A DNA stretch of 64,000 bases from Paraburkholderia polaris (GCF_012927345.1 NZ_JABBGJ010000022.1:62001-126000); one strand, 5' to 3'. Counted from the first letter of the stretch, positions 17,413 to 27,523 are shown. Numbers and translations: made by a program. The notes: generated from the sequence alone by a model not told the origin.

Positions 17413-18617
17413 AGTTCGTCGACCAGCGCGTGCCGGCATCCGCAGCGTCGCCTATATCTCCGACGAGCGTCGTCTTGCCGCAACCAGGCGGGCCGACGAG
17501 CGCCACGGATTCGCCGGGCGCGATCGACAACGACACGCCCCCGAGCACTGCGGGCTCGCCGTCCGTAGAGTCGACAAACATTGCGAACTCGGGAAGATAC
17601 GTAATGGCGTGATCGAACACACCAACAGGTAACGCGACTTCCGGAAGCCAGTAGATGCTGTTTGAATTGACAAGGACCGGGGCGCTTTTGATGCCCTTAG
17701 CAGCCAGCAACGCCTCGAACAGAGTCACGTGGTCCTTGCAATCGCCGTAAACAGCGGTCAGAACGGCGTCGGCACTGTGCGGCACGACGCTTCCAATGCC
17801 AAGGTGAACGGCTACGTACCGCACGTGCGTGCTGATCCAGTTATACAGAATTTCGGCTTGCTGCCTGCGGTCCTCCACGTCACGCGTGAGTTTGTCGGCA
17901 AGCGCCTGGATGGCGGGCGTAATCCGCGCCATCGGGGCGGCGCGTTCGAGATACGCTTTACCCACGGCCGCGAAATCCACAAATGTACTGACTGCGATAC
18001 GCGGACTGTAGTCGACATCGCTCACTGACGACATTTCCGGCTGGCGTGCGTGGCAGTTCGCCAGCGACCATTTCCAAAGCTGCGCGCCGGGCTGATCCGA
18101 CGCCACTAGTCCGCCGGGCAAATGGACTGCGTCGACATGCAGATTCATGGATAGCGGCGCCCGAATCGTCAATTGCACCGACTCCCTAAACTCTCCGTCG
18201 CTGAAATACTCAAGCACAAAGAAATGCCCAGGAAACAATGGTTTTCTTTGTATTCTCTGATAATGCAACGTCAGCGTAGATCCAATTCCGACGCCAGGAA
18301 AGACAATCACTTTGACCTTATTGTCATCGAACATTGGCGCATGGGCGCTCTCGGCAGCTTTGCTGCTCGATGACGTCGTCAGGCGAAACGTCGATACGAC
18401 GACCGTCACTCGTAATCGTGCAGGCGCGTATCACCGTCAGATCTTCCAGAGAGCTGCTGTAGCTCAGCGATATTTGGCTGCACTGGCGTACCCCCTGATC
18501 TGTCTCGATACGGATACGCTCAATTACTTCCTTCGTGTAGGTGCCGTCTTCGCAAACATCGTATGCAATGTTTTCGAGAACGCGGATTACGTTTGGCCGA
18601 AAGTTTGCCGTGTTCAT
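17399..18617 (-). pseudogene. Broken DUF3857/transglutaminase-like gene ending in an ABC-ATPase fragment
   Basis: Two frames together make one damaged gene. The 5' part (18617 to about 18370) encodes the beginning of a DUF3857 domain (YTKEVIERIRIE ... DGRRIDVSPDDVIEQQ); the rest continues in the next frame (KAAESAHAPMFDDNKVKVIVFPGV) through a transglutaminase-like domain with YGDCKDHVTLFEALL and FDHAITYLPEF. A one-base deletion near 18370 explains the shift. After VDSTDG the reading changes abruptly to an ABC-transporter ATPase piece (GVSLSIAPGESVALVGPPGCGKTT, with a Walker A motif) and then degenerates. The 5' end lacks a signal peptide, which such proteins normally carry. It looks like a deletion fusion of two neighbours followed by decay; a sequencing error at the frameshift cannot be excluded, but would not explain the ABC tail. 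Confidence 0.75.
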
Positions 18618-18944
18618 AAGTTTTGCGATTGAGGAGCGTAATTCGAGCTTGCGATGGTACGTGAACCCACTAATGAAAAACCACGCTGCGACACTCCGCC
18701 CGTTGCGAGTTTGACGATGGGGGGCCTTGCATCAGTGGATCTTTTGCATCGATTCAGCCAAGGGTGGCGCTCGCAGTTCAGAACGGATCTTCTGCGATAA
18801 GCGGAGGCAAAGAATGAAAAACAAAACCCCACGCTCCGAGAAGCGTGGGGTTGGTCAGCAGCCTGCGGGCTTCTTTCGAGAAGCGCCGTTTTTTTTCAAC
18901 TACCCGGCTGGATTAACTCAAGCGTCGGCTGAGCAATTAGAGGA
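18618..18944. other. Intergenic region without a convincing gene
   Basis: Stretch of 327 bp between the pseudogene and guaD. Apart from the guaD terminator near its right side, no reading frame with a recognisable product is seen; it probably holds remains of the region upstream of the pseudogene. Confidence 0.5.
18817..18852 (-). terminator. Rho-independent terminator of guaD
   Basis: An 11-bp stem (AACCCCACGCT / AGCGTGGGGTT) followed on the minus strand by TTTTGTTTTTC. It lies about 90 bp behind the guaD stop. One arm and the T-tract match, nearly base for base, the terminator behind the DUF2968 gene at 37093-37129. Confidence 0.8.
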
Positions 18945-20291
18945 TCAAGCCGCGATCTTCGCCGTACGCGGCGCATGCTGACGCACGTCGTCGCGACGAT
19001 GCACGCGCTTGCCCGCGGCATACGTTTCGTAGATCGCGCGGTCGTCGCCGAGCAGTGCGAACGCGAACAGCAGTTCTTCGAGCGATTCGGTGCGTGCGGT
19101 ACGGCGCGCGAGCAGCGGCGTGGCTTGCGGATCGAGGACGACGAAGTCGGCCTCCGACTTCGGCTTCAACGTGCCGACCTTGTCCGCCAGATCGAGCGCT
19201 TCGGCCGCACCCGCAGTGGCCAGATAGAACATACGCGTGGCCGTCAGATGATGGCCGGTCAGCCGCGCGACCTTGTGCGCTTCATTCATGGTTTGCAGCA
19301 TCGAGAACGAGGTGCCGCCGCCGACGTCGGTGGCCAGCGCGATCGGCATGCCGGCTTCGTCGGCTTTGTCGAAGTCGAACAGGCCGCTGCCGAGGAACAG
19401 GTTCGAGGTCGGGCAGTGCGAGGCGACTGTGCCGGTTTGCGCCATGCGCTTGCGGTCTTCCTCGTCGAGGTAGATGCAATGGCCGTACACCGCGCGGCGA
19501 CGCAGCAGGCCGTAGTGATCGTAGATGTCCAGGTAGCTGCGGTGTCCCGGGAACAGATCGGCGACCCATTTCACCTCGTCGGTATTTTCGGCGACGTGGC
19601 TCTGAATAAAGATGTCCGGATGCTTGCCCGCCAGCACGCCGCACGCTTCGAGTTGCGCTTCGGTCGAGGTCGGCGCGAAACGCGGCGTGAGTGCGTACAT
19701 CTGACGGCCACGGTTGTGCCAGCGGCCGATCAACTCGGCGCTGTCGTCATAGCCCGATTGCGCGGTGTCGCGCAGAAACTCGGGGCAGTTGCGGTCCATC
19801 AACACCTTGCCGGCCACCATGCGCAGATTGCGCGCTTCACTTTCGGTGAAGAGGGCGTCGGCCGATTCCTTGTGGACCGTGCAATACACGAGCGCAGTGG
19901 TCGTGCCGCAAGCCAGCAGTTCTTCGACGAAGAAGCTCGCCGTATCGCGCGCATACGCCGGATCGGCGAAGCGCCGCTCGGTCGGGAAGGTATACGTGTC
20001 GAGCCACGGCAGGAGACCTGGCGCCGGCGAGGCGATCATGTCGGTCTGCGGATAATGAATGTGCGTATCGATGAAACCCGGCACGATCAGCTTGTCGCGC
20101 ATCTCCTGCACCTGGGTGCCCGGTGCGAGTTGCGACGCGAGCGCGGCATACGCGCCCGCTGCGACGACATGGCCGTCTTCGACGATCAGCAAGCCGTCCT
20201 CGTTGAAGACCGCCGCGTTGGGCGATTGCGCAGGATCGCCATTGAAGGTCAGCAGTTGCGCCCGGAATGCTGATTGTGCCGATTGAGTCAT
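18945..20291 (-). CDS. guaD: Guanine deaminase
   Basis: Metal-dependent amidohydrolase of 448 residues that converts guanine to xanthine. The metal-binding motif GFIDTHIHYPQ lies near residues 72-82, with PRFAPT, IQSHVAEN (His ligand), YGHCIYLD and ALATDVGGGTS (Asp ligand) following in the order of the family. It is the last of a purine-catabolic set on the minus strand (xdhA, xdhB, xdhC, deaminase, guaD); the 107-bp gap to the upstream gene leaves room for its own promoter. Its product xanthine is the substrate of the xanthine dehydrogenase encoded a few kilobases upstream. Confidence 0.95.
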   Translation of the reverse strand: MTQSAQSAFRAQLLTFNGDPAQSPNAAVFNEDGLLIVEDGHVVAAGAYAALASQLAPGTQVQEMRDKLIVPGFIDTHIHYPQTDMIASPAPGLLPWLDTYTFPTERRFADPAYARDTASFFVEELLACGTTTALVYCTVHKESADALFTESEARNLRMVAGKVLMDRNCPEFLRDTAQSGYDDSAELIGRWHNRGRQMYALTPRFAPTSTEAQLEACGVLAGKHPDIFIQSHVAENTDEVKWVADLFPGHRSYLDIYDHYGLLRRRAVYGHCIYLDEEDRKRMAQTGTVASHCPTSNLFLGSGLFDFDKADEAGMPIALATDVGGGTSFSMLQTMNEAHKVARLTGHHLTATRMFYLATAGAAEALDLADKVGTLKPKSEADFVVLDPQATPLLARRTARTESLEELLFAFALLGDDRAIYETYAAGKRVHRRDDVRQHAPRTAKIAA

Positions 20292-20398
20292 GAGAAAAAC
20301 CGTCTCCGTATTTGTGAGGAGCTAAACAGCGCAGACGACGGCTTGATTCTGGTTCTGAAACGAACCCGTGCCGCCGCCGGCTGCTATTCATTGGCCCG

Positions 20399-21451
20399 TC
20401 AGTGCGGGCCGCCTGGATGCCAGTGCGCGTCGAGCTTCGCGATCAGTTCGCTGCGTTGCTCGGGCGTGACGAACGACGCTTCGAAGCTGTTGCGGATGAT
20501 CGTGTAGACCTCGGCATCGTTGAGCTTCAACGCGTCGATAGTGGCGAAATAGTTGGCGTTCACGTAACCACCGAAATAAGCCGGATCGTCGGAATTCACC
20601 GTGACGGCGACGCCGCGATCGAGCAGGTCCTTCAATGTGTGTTTGGTCAGGTCGTCGAACACGCAGAGCTTGAGGTTCGACAGTGGGCACACGGTTAGCG
20701 CGACGCGCGTATCGGCGAGGCGCGTGACGAGTGCGGGATCTTCGATGCTGCGCACGCCGTGGTCGACGCGATCCACCTTCAGCAGATCGAGCGCTTCGTA
20801 GATATACGACGGCGGCCCTTCTTCGCCCGCATGTGCGACCAGCTTCAGACCGAGCGCGCGTGCCTGGGCGAATACGCGTTCGAACTTCGACGGCGGATGA
20901 CCACGCTCGGACGAATCGAGACCCACGCCGATCAGGCGATGCTTGTATTGCTCGAACAGCGGCCGCGCTTCTTCAAACGTGGCGAGCGCGTCTTCTTCCG
21001 ACAGATGGCGCAGGAAGCACAGAATCAGTTTGCTCGACATGCCGCGCTTTTCCGCATCGGCGAGCGCGCGTTCGATACCGGCTACGACGGTTGCGATCGG
21101 CACGCCACGTTCCGTATGCGTCTGCGGATCGAAGAAGATTTCGCTGTGGATCACGTTGTCAGCGAGGCAGCGTTCGACATACGCCGCCGTCATGTCGTAG
21201 AAGTCCTGCTCGTGCAGCAGCACGCTCGCGCCGGCGTAATAGATGTCGAGGAACGATTGCAGATCGGTGAACGCGTACGCGGCGCGCAAGGCTTCGATCG
21301 AGTCGTACGCAAGCTTCACGCCGTTGCGTTCGGCGAGCGCGAAGATCAGCTCGGGTTCGAGCGAGCCTTCGATATGGATGTGCAGCTCGGCCTTCGGTGC
21401 GCGAGCGGTTTTCTCGACGAGTGGCGTAGGGGTGGTGGTCGTTGTAGTCAT
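20399..21451 (-). CDS. add: Adenosine/adenine deaminase
   Basis: Adenosine-deaminase-superfamily enzyme of 350 residues with zinc ligands in AELHIHIEGSLEPEL, the catalytic HAGEEG block, DHGVRS and the NSDDPAYFGG end. The FFDPQTHTERG and ASVLLHEQDFYDMTAAY segments resemble the short bacterial subgroup shown in Pseudomonas to be adenine deaminase rather than adenosine deaminase, so hypoxanthine production from adenine is the more probable reaction here. In either case the product feeds xanthine dehydrogenase. A Thr-rich N-terminal stretch (about 8 residues) precedes the domain. Confidence 0.88.
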   Translation of the reverse strand: MTTTTTTPTPLVEKTARAPKAELHIHIEGSLEPELIFALAERNGVKLAYDSIEALRAAYAFTDLQSFLDIYYAGASVLLHEQDFYDMTAAYVERCLADNVIHSEIFFDPQTHTERGVPIATVVAGIERALADAEKRGMSSKLILCFLRHLSEEDALATFEEARPLFEQYKHRLIGVGLDSSERGHPPSKFERVFAQARALGLKLVAHAGEEGPPSYIYEALDLLKVDRVDHGVRSIEDPALVTRLADTRVALTVCPLSNLKLCVFDDLTKHTLKDLLDRGVAVTVNSDDPAYFGGYVNANYFATIDALKLNDAEVYTIIRNSFEASFVTPEQRSELIAKLDAHWHPGGPH

Positions 21452-21547
21452 GGTCGGTCAGGAGTTCGTTGGAGTCGGTTCGCGCCGGATGCGGGATGCA
21501 GGACAGGATGCAATCGCTGTGGGGCGGCAGGTCGATTGTGCGGCAAA

Positions 21548-22561
21548 TCAGACCGTCTGCGCCGCATGCGCGCCCGCATTCGCCTCCACGGCCTGCAACA
21601 CCTGGGCGGCCGCCGAGATCGCAATGATCTCCGGCGACTTGTCGACGATACCGTCGACGCCGAGCGGGCACTTCATCCGCGCAATCTGCGACGGATCGAT
21701 GCCGCGCGCGGCCAGCCGATGTTCGAATTGCTTGCGCTTGCTGTGCGAGCCGATCATGCCGAAGAACGCGAAATCGCCACGCCTCAGAATGCGCTCGGCC
21801 AGCTCGAGATCGAGCGCATGGTTGTGCGTCATGACGATGAAGTACGTGTGCGGCGCGGCCTGGTCGATGGCCTCGTCGGGTGCGTCGTTCGGATCGATCT
21901 TCACGTTCGGCGCATGCAGCGTTTCCGCGGGCGGAAACTGCGCGTCGCGCTCGTCGACCCAGCGGACCGTGCAAGGCAGCGTGGCCAGCACGCGAACCAG
22001 CGCCGCGCCCACGTGACCGGCGCCAAACAGTACGACCTGGAAGTCGCCTGGTGCGATGGTTTCGGTGAGCAGCGCGCCGCTGTCGTCGAAACCTGCGCCG
22101 TCCCACAGCAGGCAGTCAGAGGCATCGACGCCCGGTTCGGGGTCGGACAGCATCACCGCATCCGGTGCGGAGCCGAATGATACGCTACGCACCGTCGAAA
22201 GACCTGCTGCCACGCGTTTCGCGAGCGACGTGATCCAGCCGAGGTCCCCAATGTCGAGGCGCTCAAAGGCGAGAATCACGGCGCCGCCGCAGCATTGGCC
22301 GAGACTGGGTCCAAGCGCGAAGCGTTCGAGGCGGCGCATGTGCGGCGAGCGCATCCCGTCGCGCAACACCTGGCGCGCGGTCTCGATGGCTTTCCATTCG
22401 AGGTGTCCGCCGCCGATCGTGTGTTTGGCCGAATCGCGCGTGACGATCATCTTGGTGCCGGCTTCGCGGGGCGCCGACCCTTCGACGCGTGCGACCGTCA
22501 CCAGCACGGCGGCGTCGCCGTGCGCGAGCAGTTGTTGCAGGTCAGGTAGCCAGGCTTGCAT
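21548..22561 (-). CDS. xdhC: Xanthine dehydrogenase accessory protein XdhC
   Basis: Protein of 337 residues of the XdhC/CoxI family, which binds and sulfurates the molybdenum cofactor and inserts it into XdhB. The N-terminal part has VEGSAPREAGTKMIV and GGGHLEWKAIETAR with a following GPSLGQCCGG cysteine motif; the C-terminal part has a Rossmann-like VLFGAGHVGAALVRVLA. The chosen start (22561, MQAWLPDL) has GGAG 9 bases upstream; an ATG at 22576 is also possible. It lies 127 bp behind xdhB. Confidence 0.92.
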   Translation of the reverse strand: MQAWLPDLQQLLAHGDAAVLVTVARVEGSAPREAGTKMIVTRDSAKHTIGGGHLEWKAIETARQVLRDGMRSPHMRRLERFALGPSLGQCCGGAVILAFERLDIGDLGWITSLAKRVAAGLSTVRSVSFGSAPDAVMLSDPEPGVDASDCLLWDGAGFDDSGALLTETIAPGDFQVVLFGAGHVGAALVRVLATLPCTVRWVDERDAQFPPAETLHAPNVKIDPNDAPDEAIDQAAPHTYFIVMTHNHALDLELAERILRRGDFAFFGMIGSHSKRKQFEHRLAARGIDPSQIARMKCPLGVDGIVDKSPEIIAISAAAQVLQAVEANAGAHAAQTV

Positions 22562-22688
22562 CCGGCGGTTCTCCATACGTGGCCGCGCGGGGTGTCCGTG
22601 CGGCCGGTTGAGTGTGGCGGGACGCGTTCGTGTCGCGTCGGGCCTGTGCTTAAAGTTGCTTAGCGTTGTTCAACGTTTCGTCAAGTTG

Positions 22689-25142
22689 CTAAACGGGCGT
22701 GCCGGCGGATGTGGCTGTGACTGTGACGGCCGCTTCCGTCGGTTGTTCCGCCGGTTGTTCTGTCGCGGGTTGCGTCGTCGTACCAGGCGATTGCAACGCG
22801 TCCAGCGCGTCGAGAATCGCTTCGGGCGTCGCCGGCGCGCGCAATTGCGGCGCATTCTCCGCGTCCGGCACCGCAGCCGCGATCGCGTCACGAATCGCGA
22901 GGAACACCGAAAACGGCAATAGCAAAGGCGGCTCGCCCACGGCCTTCGAATGAAACACGGTCGGCTCGGCGTTCTGATTCTGATAAAGCTGCACGTTGAA
23001 CGCCGCGGGTGTATCGCTCACCGCAGGAATCTTGTACGTCGACGGCGCGTGCGTCATCAGGCGGCCATCGCGGTTCCACCACAATTCTTCCGTGGTGAGC
23101 CAGCCCATGCCCTGAATGAAGCCGCCTTCCACCTGCCCGATATCGATCGCCGGATTGATCGACTGACCGGCGTCGTGCAACACGTCCGCGCGCACCAGTT
23201 TCCATTCGCCCGTCAGCGTGTCGATCACCACTTCCGACACCGCCGCGCCGTACGCAAAGTAATAGAACGGGTGACCGGTCAGCGTTTTCGCATCCCAATG
23301 TACTTTCGGCGTCGTATAGAATCCGTCCGACCACAACTGCACACGCGCCAGATACGCTGCGGCGACCAGTTGCTCGAATGGCATCGCACCGCCGTTCACC
23401 GACACTTCACTGTTGGCGAATTCCACCGCGTCGGCAGTGCCGCCGAGTTGCTTCGCGGCGAGTTCTGCGAGCCTGACGCGAATGGTCCGCGCGGCGGCTT
23501 CGGCGGCTTTGCCGTTCAGGTCGCTGCCGGTGGATGCTGCGGTCGCCGAGGTGTTGGCGATCTTCGACGTATCGGTCGCCGTCACGCGCACGCGCGAAAG
23601 CGGCAAGCCGAGCTGATTCGCGACGACCTGTGCGACCTTCGTATTCAGCCCCTGGCCCATTTCGGTGCCGCCGTGATTGACGAGCACCGAACCGTCTTTG
23701 TACACATGCACCAGAGCGCCGGCCTGATTCAGAAACGGCACGTTGAACGAGATGCCGAACTTCACCGGCGAGAACGCGAGGCCGCGTTTGAGCACCGGAC
23801 TTTTTGCATTGAACTCGGCGATCGCTGCGCGGCGCGCACGGTAGTCGCTGGTTTCCAGCAACGCGTCGGTTAGAGGCGCGATGATGTTGTCTTCGACGCG
23901 TTGTCCGTACGGCGTCGTGTCGCGTTCGCCGATACCGTAGTAGTTGGCGAGCCGCACATCGAGCGGATCGCACTTCAATTGACGCGCGATGCTGTCGAGC
24001 ATCACTTCCATCACCAGCGCGCCTTGCGGGCCGCCAAAGCCGCGAAACGCGGTGTTCGATTGCGTATTCGTCTTGCAGCACAGCGCGACGATGTCGACGT
24101 CGGACAGGTAATACGCGTTGTCGAAGTGACAGACAGCACGGGTTGCGACCGCACCGGACAAGTCAGCGGAATAGCCGGCTCTCAAGGCGATTTCAACGCG
24201 CGCGCCGAGAATGCGGCCGCTATCGTCGAAGCCCGCTTCGTACTCGTAGACCGCGTCGTGGCGCTTACCGGTGATCATGAAATCGTCGTCACGATCGGCG
24301 CGCAGTTTGACCGGCCGGCGCAGCAGTTTCGCCGCCAACGACGCCACGCACGCGAACACCGCCGATTGCGATTCCTTGCCGCCGAAGCCGCCACCCATCC
24401 GCCGGCATTCGCACACGACGTTGTGCGCCGGCCAGTCGAGCATATGCGCGACCACCTGCTGCATTTCGCTCGGATGCTGCGTCGAACTGTAGACGAGCAT
24501 GCCGTCCATTTCCTTCGGCACGGCGTAAGCGATCTGCCCTTCGAGATAAAACTGTTCCTGGCCGCCGACTTCGAACGTGCCGCGCATTTTATGCGGCGCA
24601 GCGGCGATTTTCGCATCGGGTTCGCCGCGTTTCAGATGCAGCGGCGGCAGGACGAACTGCTTGTTAGCCTTCGCTTCGGCAGGCGTGAGGACGACTTCAA
24701 GCGGTTCATATCGCACGACGTCGTCGCTTTTGGCCAGCGCTGCGGCGCGCCGCGCGAGCTCGTGACTTTCGGCGATCACCGCGAACACCGGTTGGCCGAG
24801 ATACAGCACTTCGTCGACGGCGAGAATCGGATCGTCGTGCAGCACCGGGCCGCAGTTGTTCTCGCCGGGGATGTCTTCGGCGGTCAGCACCGCGATCACG
24901 CCAGGCGCTTTTCTGACGGTGTCCAGATCGAGCGACACGATCCGCGCGTGCGCGTGCCGCGACAGCCCAAGGGCGGCGTGCAGCGTGCCTTGCAATTCGG
25001 GGACGTCATCGGTGTAGGTGGCTTCCCCGCTCACATGCAGGGTGGCGGATTCGTGCGGCAATGACACGCCAATCGCCGTCTCGCTTTCCTGAGCGGCGGC
25101 GTGTGTTCCAGCATGTTCGACGAAAGCATCGGTCCGGTTCAT
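22689..25142 (-). CDS. xdhB: Xanthine dehydrogenase, molybdopterin-binding subunit XdhB
   Basis: Large subunit of 817 residues that oxidises hypoxanthine and xanthine at the molybdenum centre. Moco-binding segments GGGFGGKESQSA, AFRGFGGPQGALV and the catalytic-Glu segment AVGEPPLLLPFSVFLAIRDA are present in normal order. A Thr/Pro/Glu-rich tail of about 40 residues (TTQPATEQPAEQPTEAA) extends beyond the usual C-terminus. The ATG at 25142 overlaps the xdhA stop (TGATG) and follows AAGGAG by 8-9 bases; a GTG at 25145 is the alternative. Electrons pass to the FeS/FAD subunit XdhA. Confidence 0.95.
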   Translation of the reverse strand: MNRTDAFVEHAGTHAAAQESETAIGVSLPHESATLHVSGEATYTDDVPELQGTLHAALGLSRHAHARIVSLDLDTVRKAPGVIAVLTAEDIPGENNCGPVLHDDPILAVDEVLYLGQPVFAVIAESHELARRAAALAKSDDVVRYEPLEVVLTPAEAKANKQFVLPPLHLKRGEPDAKIAAAPHKMRGTFEVGGQEQFYLEGQIAYAVPKEMDGMLVYSSTQHPSEMQQVVAHMLDWPAHNVVCECRRMGGGFGGKESQSAVFACVASLAAKLLRRPVKLRADRDDDFMITGKRHDAVYEYEAGFDDSGRILGARVEIALRAGYSADLSGAVATRAVCHFDNAYYLSDVDIVALCCKTNTQSNTAFRGFGGPQGALVMEVMLDSIARQLKCDPLDVRLANYYGIGERDTTPYGQRVEDNIIAPLTDALLETSDYRARRAAIAEFNAKSPVLKRGLAFSPVKFGISFNVPFLNQAGALVHVYKDGSVLVNHGGTEMGQGLNTKVAQVVANQLGLPLSRVRVTATDTSKIANTSATAASTGSDLNGKAAEAAARTIRVRLAELAAKQLGGTADAVEFANSEVSVNGGAMPFEQLVAAAYLARVQLWSDGFYTTPKVHWDAKTLTGHPFYYFAYGAAVSEVVIDTLTGEWKLVRADVLHDAGQSINPAIDIGQVEGGFIQGMGWLTTEELWWNRDGRLMTHAPSTYKIPAVSDTPAAFNVQLYQNQNAEPTVFHSKAVGEPPLLLPFSVFLAIRDAIAAAVPDAENAPQLRAPATPEAILDALDALQSPGTTTQPATEQPAEQPTEAAVTVTATSAGTPV

Positions 25143-26689
25143 CACGACGACTCCTTCGCAACGGCCGCGTCCGGCACGCCGGCTTCGTACGCGAACGCAT
25201 TCACGTCGAAGAGGGCGAGCGGCGCGTCATCGCGCGTTTCGAGGTGGAAGCGCCACAGCAGGTTGCGCGCCACCTTCAGTCGATAGGCGCTCGAGGCGCG
25301 CATGTCGGTGAGCGGCTGGTAATCGGCGACGAGTGCGTTCATCGCTTGCCGCGCGGTGCTTTCGTTCCATGTTGCGCCGTTCAGCACGGCTTCGGTTTGC
25401 GCAGCCCGTTTCGGCGTCGCGGCCATGCCGCCGAACGCGATGCGGGCTTCCCTGATCGCACCGTTTTCGCCGAGGTGCAGCGCGAACGCGGCGCACACCG
25501 CGGAGATGTCCTGATCGTAGCGCTTCGACACTTTGTAGGTGCGGAAGCGCAGATCGCGCGCCGGACGCGGCACACGCAGCGCCGCGACGAATTCGCCGGC
25601 CGCGAGCGCGGTTTTCTGATAGCCGAGGTAGAACGCGTCGAGCTTCAGCGCGCGGGTTTTGGCGCCGTGGCGCAGCACGACTTCGGCGCCTAGCGCGAGC
25701 AGCGCCGGCATCGAATCGCCGATCGGCGAGCCGTTTGCGACGTTGCCGCCGAGCGTGCCGGCATTGCGGATCGGCAGCGACGCGAAGCGCGTCCACAACT
25801 CGGCCAGTTCTGGGTAATCGACGGCGAGCGCCGCGTAGGCGTCTTCGAGCGTGACTGCGGCGCCGATTGTCAGCGTCTGCGCGTCGCGTTCGATCGCCTT
25901 CAATTCGGCGACGTTGCCGATGTACAGAATGTCGCCGAGATCGCGGAACTGCTTGGTGACCCACAGGCCGACGTCGGTGCTGCCGGCCAGCAGGCGTGCC
26001 TGCGGATGCTCGGCGCGCAGTCTGGCGAACGCATCGAGCGTGACCGGTGCATGGAAAGTGGGCGAGCCGAACGCGGCGCCGCGCGTATCGGGCGCGCTGT
26101 ACTCGAAGGTGTCACGGCGTCGGATCTCGCGCAGTTTGTCGGCGACCGCCTTGCGGTCCAGCGTCACGCGTGGGTATTGCGGGTAGTCGAACATTTTCTG
26201 CGACGCGTCGACAATCGGCCGGTAACCGGTGCAGCGGCATAAATTGCCGGACAGTGCGGCGTTGATTTCATCGCGGGTGGGCAGGCCGGCGGCAGCCGGC
26301 TGGTTTTCGTACAGCGCCCACATCGACATCACGAAGCCGGGGGTGCAGAAACCGCACTGCGAGCCGTGGCAATCGACCATGGCCTGTTGCACGGGGTGCA
26401 GGGCGCCGTCGGCGGCGCGCAGGTCTTCGACGGTGAAGAGGGCTTTGCCGTCCAGCGTCGGCAGGAACTGAATACAGGCGTTGACCGCTTTCAGCGCGAC
26501 GCCGCCTTGCGCATCCAGTTCACCGATCACAACCGTGCAGGCGCCGCAGTCACCTTCCGCGCAGCCTTCTTTGGTGCCCGTGCAATGCAGATCCTCGCGC
26601 AGGTGCTGAAGCACGGTGCGCGACGCCGGGACGCCCGCGACCTCACGGACGGACCCCTGGTGATAAAAGCGGATGGTTTGCGTTGTCAT
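25142..26689 (-). CDS. xdhA: Xanthine dehydrogenase, FeS/FAD subunit XdhA
   Basis: Subunit of 515 residues. The N-terminal 2Fe-2S domain has TKEGCAEGDCGACTV; the second 2Fe-2S domain has GSQCGFCTPGFV and NLCRCTGYRPI; the central and C-terminal parts (from about 190) form the FAD domain with LLAGSTDVGLW and NAGTLGGNVANGSP. It hands electrons from XdhB to NAD. It is the first gene of the xdhABC set, and 250 bp of non-coding DNA lies upstream before the dsbB terminator. Confidence 0.95.
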   Translation of the reverse strand: MTTQTIRFYHQGSVREVAGVPASRTVLQHLREDLHCTGTKEGCAEGDCGACTVVIGELDAQGGVALKAVNACIQFLPTLDGKALFTVEDLRAADGALHPVQQAMVDCHGSQCGFCTPGFVMSMWALYENQPAAAGLPTRDEINAALSGNLCRCTGYRPIVDASQKMFDYPQYPRVTLDRKAVADKLREIRRRDTFEYSAPDTRGAAFGSPTFHAPVTLDAFARLRAEHPQARLLAGSTDVGLWVTKQFRDLGDILYIGNVAELKAIERDAQTLTIGAAVTLEDAYAALAVDYPELAELWTRFASLPIRNAGTLGGNVANGSPIGDSMPALLALGAEVVLRHGAKTRALKLDAFYLGYQKTALAAGEFVAALRVPRPARDLRFRTYKVSKRYDQDISAVCAAFALHLGENGAIREARIAFGGMAATPKRAAQTEAVLNGATWNESTARQAMNALVADYQPLTDMRASSAYRLKVARNLLWRFHLETRDDAPLALFDVNAFAYEAGVPDAAVAKESS

Positions 26690-26934
26690 GGCGAATCCGA
26701 AAGACAGTGCGGACCGGGCGCGCGTTACGCATGGGGTCGCGCCAAAGCCGGCCTCGCGCACGTAGATCGCCATCCAGTTCCGAAGATAGCATTACCTTGT
26801 CCCGAAAAGATTTCCCAACTCGCATGAAGCTTATTCGGAAGCTGTCATGTGATAAGTACGATTCGCGCCGTGCCAGGAAGTTGCGTGGGGCGGGGTGGGT
26901 GGCGCAAAGCCTTGAGGGACGGGGTACCGACGTG
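26690..26934. promoter_or_regulatory. Upstream region of the xdh operon
   Basis: Non-coding stretch between xdhA and the dsbB terminator. An A/T-richer patch at about 26785-26865 is the probable promoter area for xdhA; no operator could be recognised with confidence. Confidence 0.35.
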
Positions 26935-26982
26935 AAAACGCCGGCCTTCAACCCGTCATAAAAGACGGTTCGAAGGCCGGCG
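26935..26982 (-). terminator. Rho-independent terminator of dsbB
   Basis: Long hairpin: an 11-bp stem (CGCCGGCCTTC / GAAGGCCGGCG) continued by an inner stem with one bulge, loop ATAAAA, and a TTTT tract on the minus strand. It lies 31 bp behind the dsbB stop. Confidence 0.8.
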
Positions 26983-27013
26983 TCGATTCAGTCAGATCGA
27001 CCGGCAGCGCAGA

Positions 27014-27523
27014 TCAGGCGATCCGGCGGCGATTCTTAACCAGGCTCAGCGCCAGCGGCACGTAAGCCACTACGAAAGCAACCAGTGACCACATCGGCAG
27101 CGACAGGCCCAGAATCGGCGGATAGGTCGTCTCGCAGAGCCCGGCGACCTTGAAGACGCCCGGCAGCCAGTGCGCGGGCGGCAAGCTGTCGACTACCGGC
27201 TGCAGCGCGTCGAAACCGCAGCTGAAGCCCGGATTCGCCTGAACATACACGTGCCGCGCGGCGGTCACGATGCCGCCCAATGCCGATATGGCCGCCAGCA
27301 CTTCCAGCAGCCGTACGCCGCGCCAGCTGTTGAAGCGCGCGCCGAGGAACGCAAAAATCGCGATCAGCAGGAAGAAATAGCGCTGGATGATGCACAGCGG
27401 GCAGGGGTCTTCATGCAACCCGTATTGCAGATACAGCGCGCCGGCGACGAGGCCGACGCAGATCAGGCCAAGCAGAACCAGCAGGGAGCGCTCGCGGCGC
27501 AGCATCGCATTGTCGTTATTCAT
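27014..27523 (-). CDS. dsbB: Disulfide bond formation protein B
   Basis: Inner-membrane protein of 169 residues with four hydrophobic helices. The periplasmic cysteine pairs are Cys41/Cys44 (DPCPLC) and a second pair in GFSCGFDAL and VAGLCETTY. DsbB reoxidises DsbA and passes the electrons to ubiquinone. It is a single gene between the xdh operon and the amidase gene; its own terminator follows. Confidence 0.95.
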   Translation of the reverse strand: MNNDNAMLRRERSLLVLLGLICVGLVAGALYLQYGLHEDPCPLCIIQRYFFLLIAIFAFLGARFNSWRGVRLLEVLAAISALGGIVTAARHVYVQANPGFSCGFDALQPVVDSLPPAHWLPGVFKVAGLCETTYPPILGLSLPMWSLVAFVVAYVPLALSLVKNRRRIA

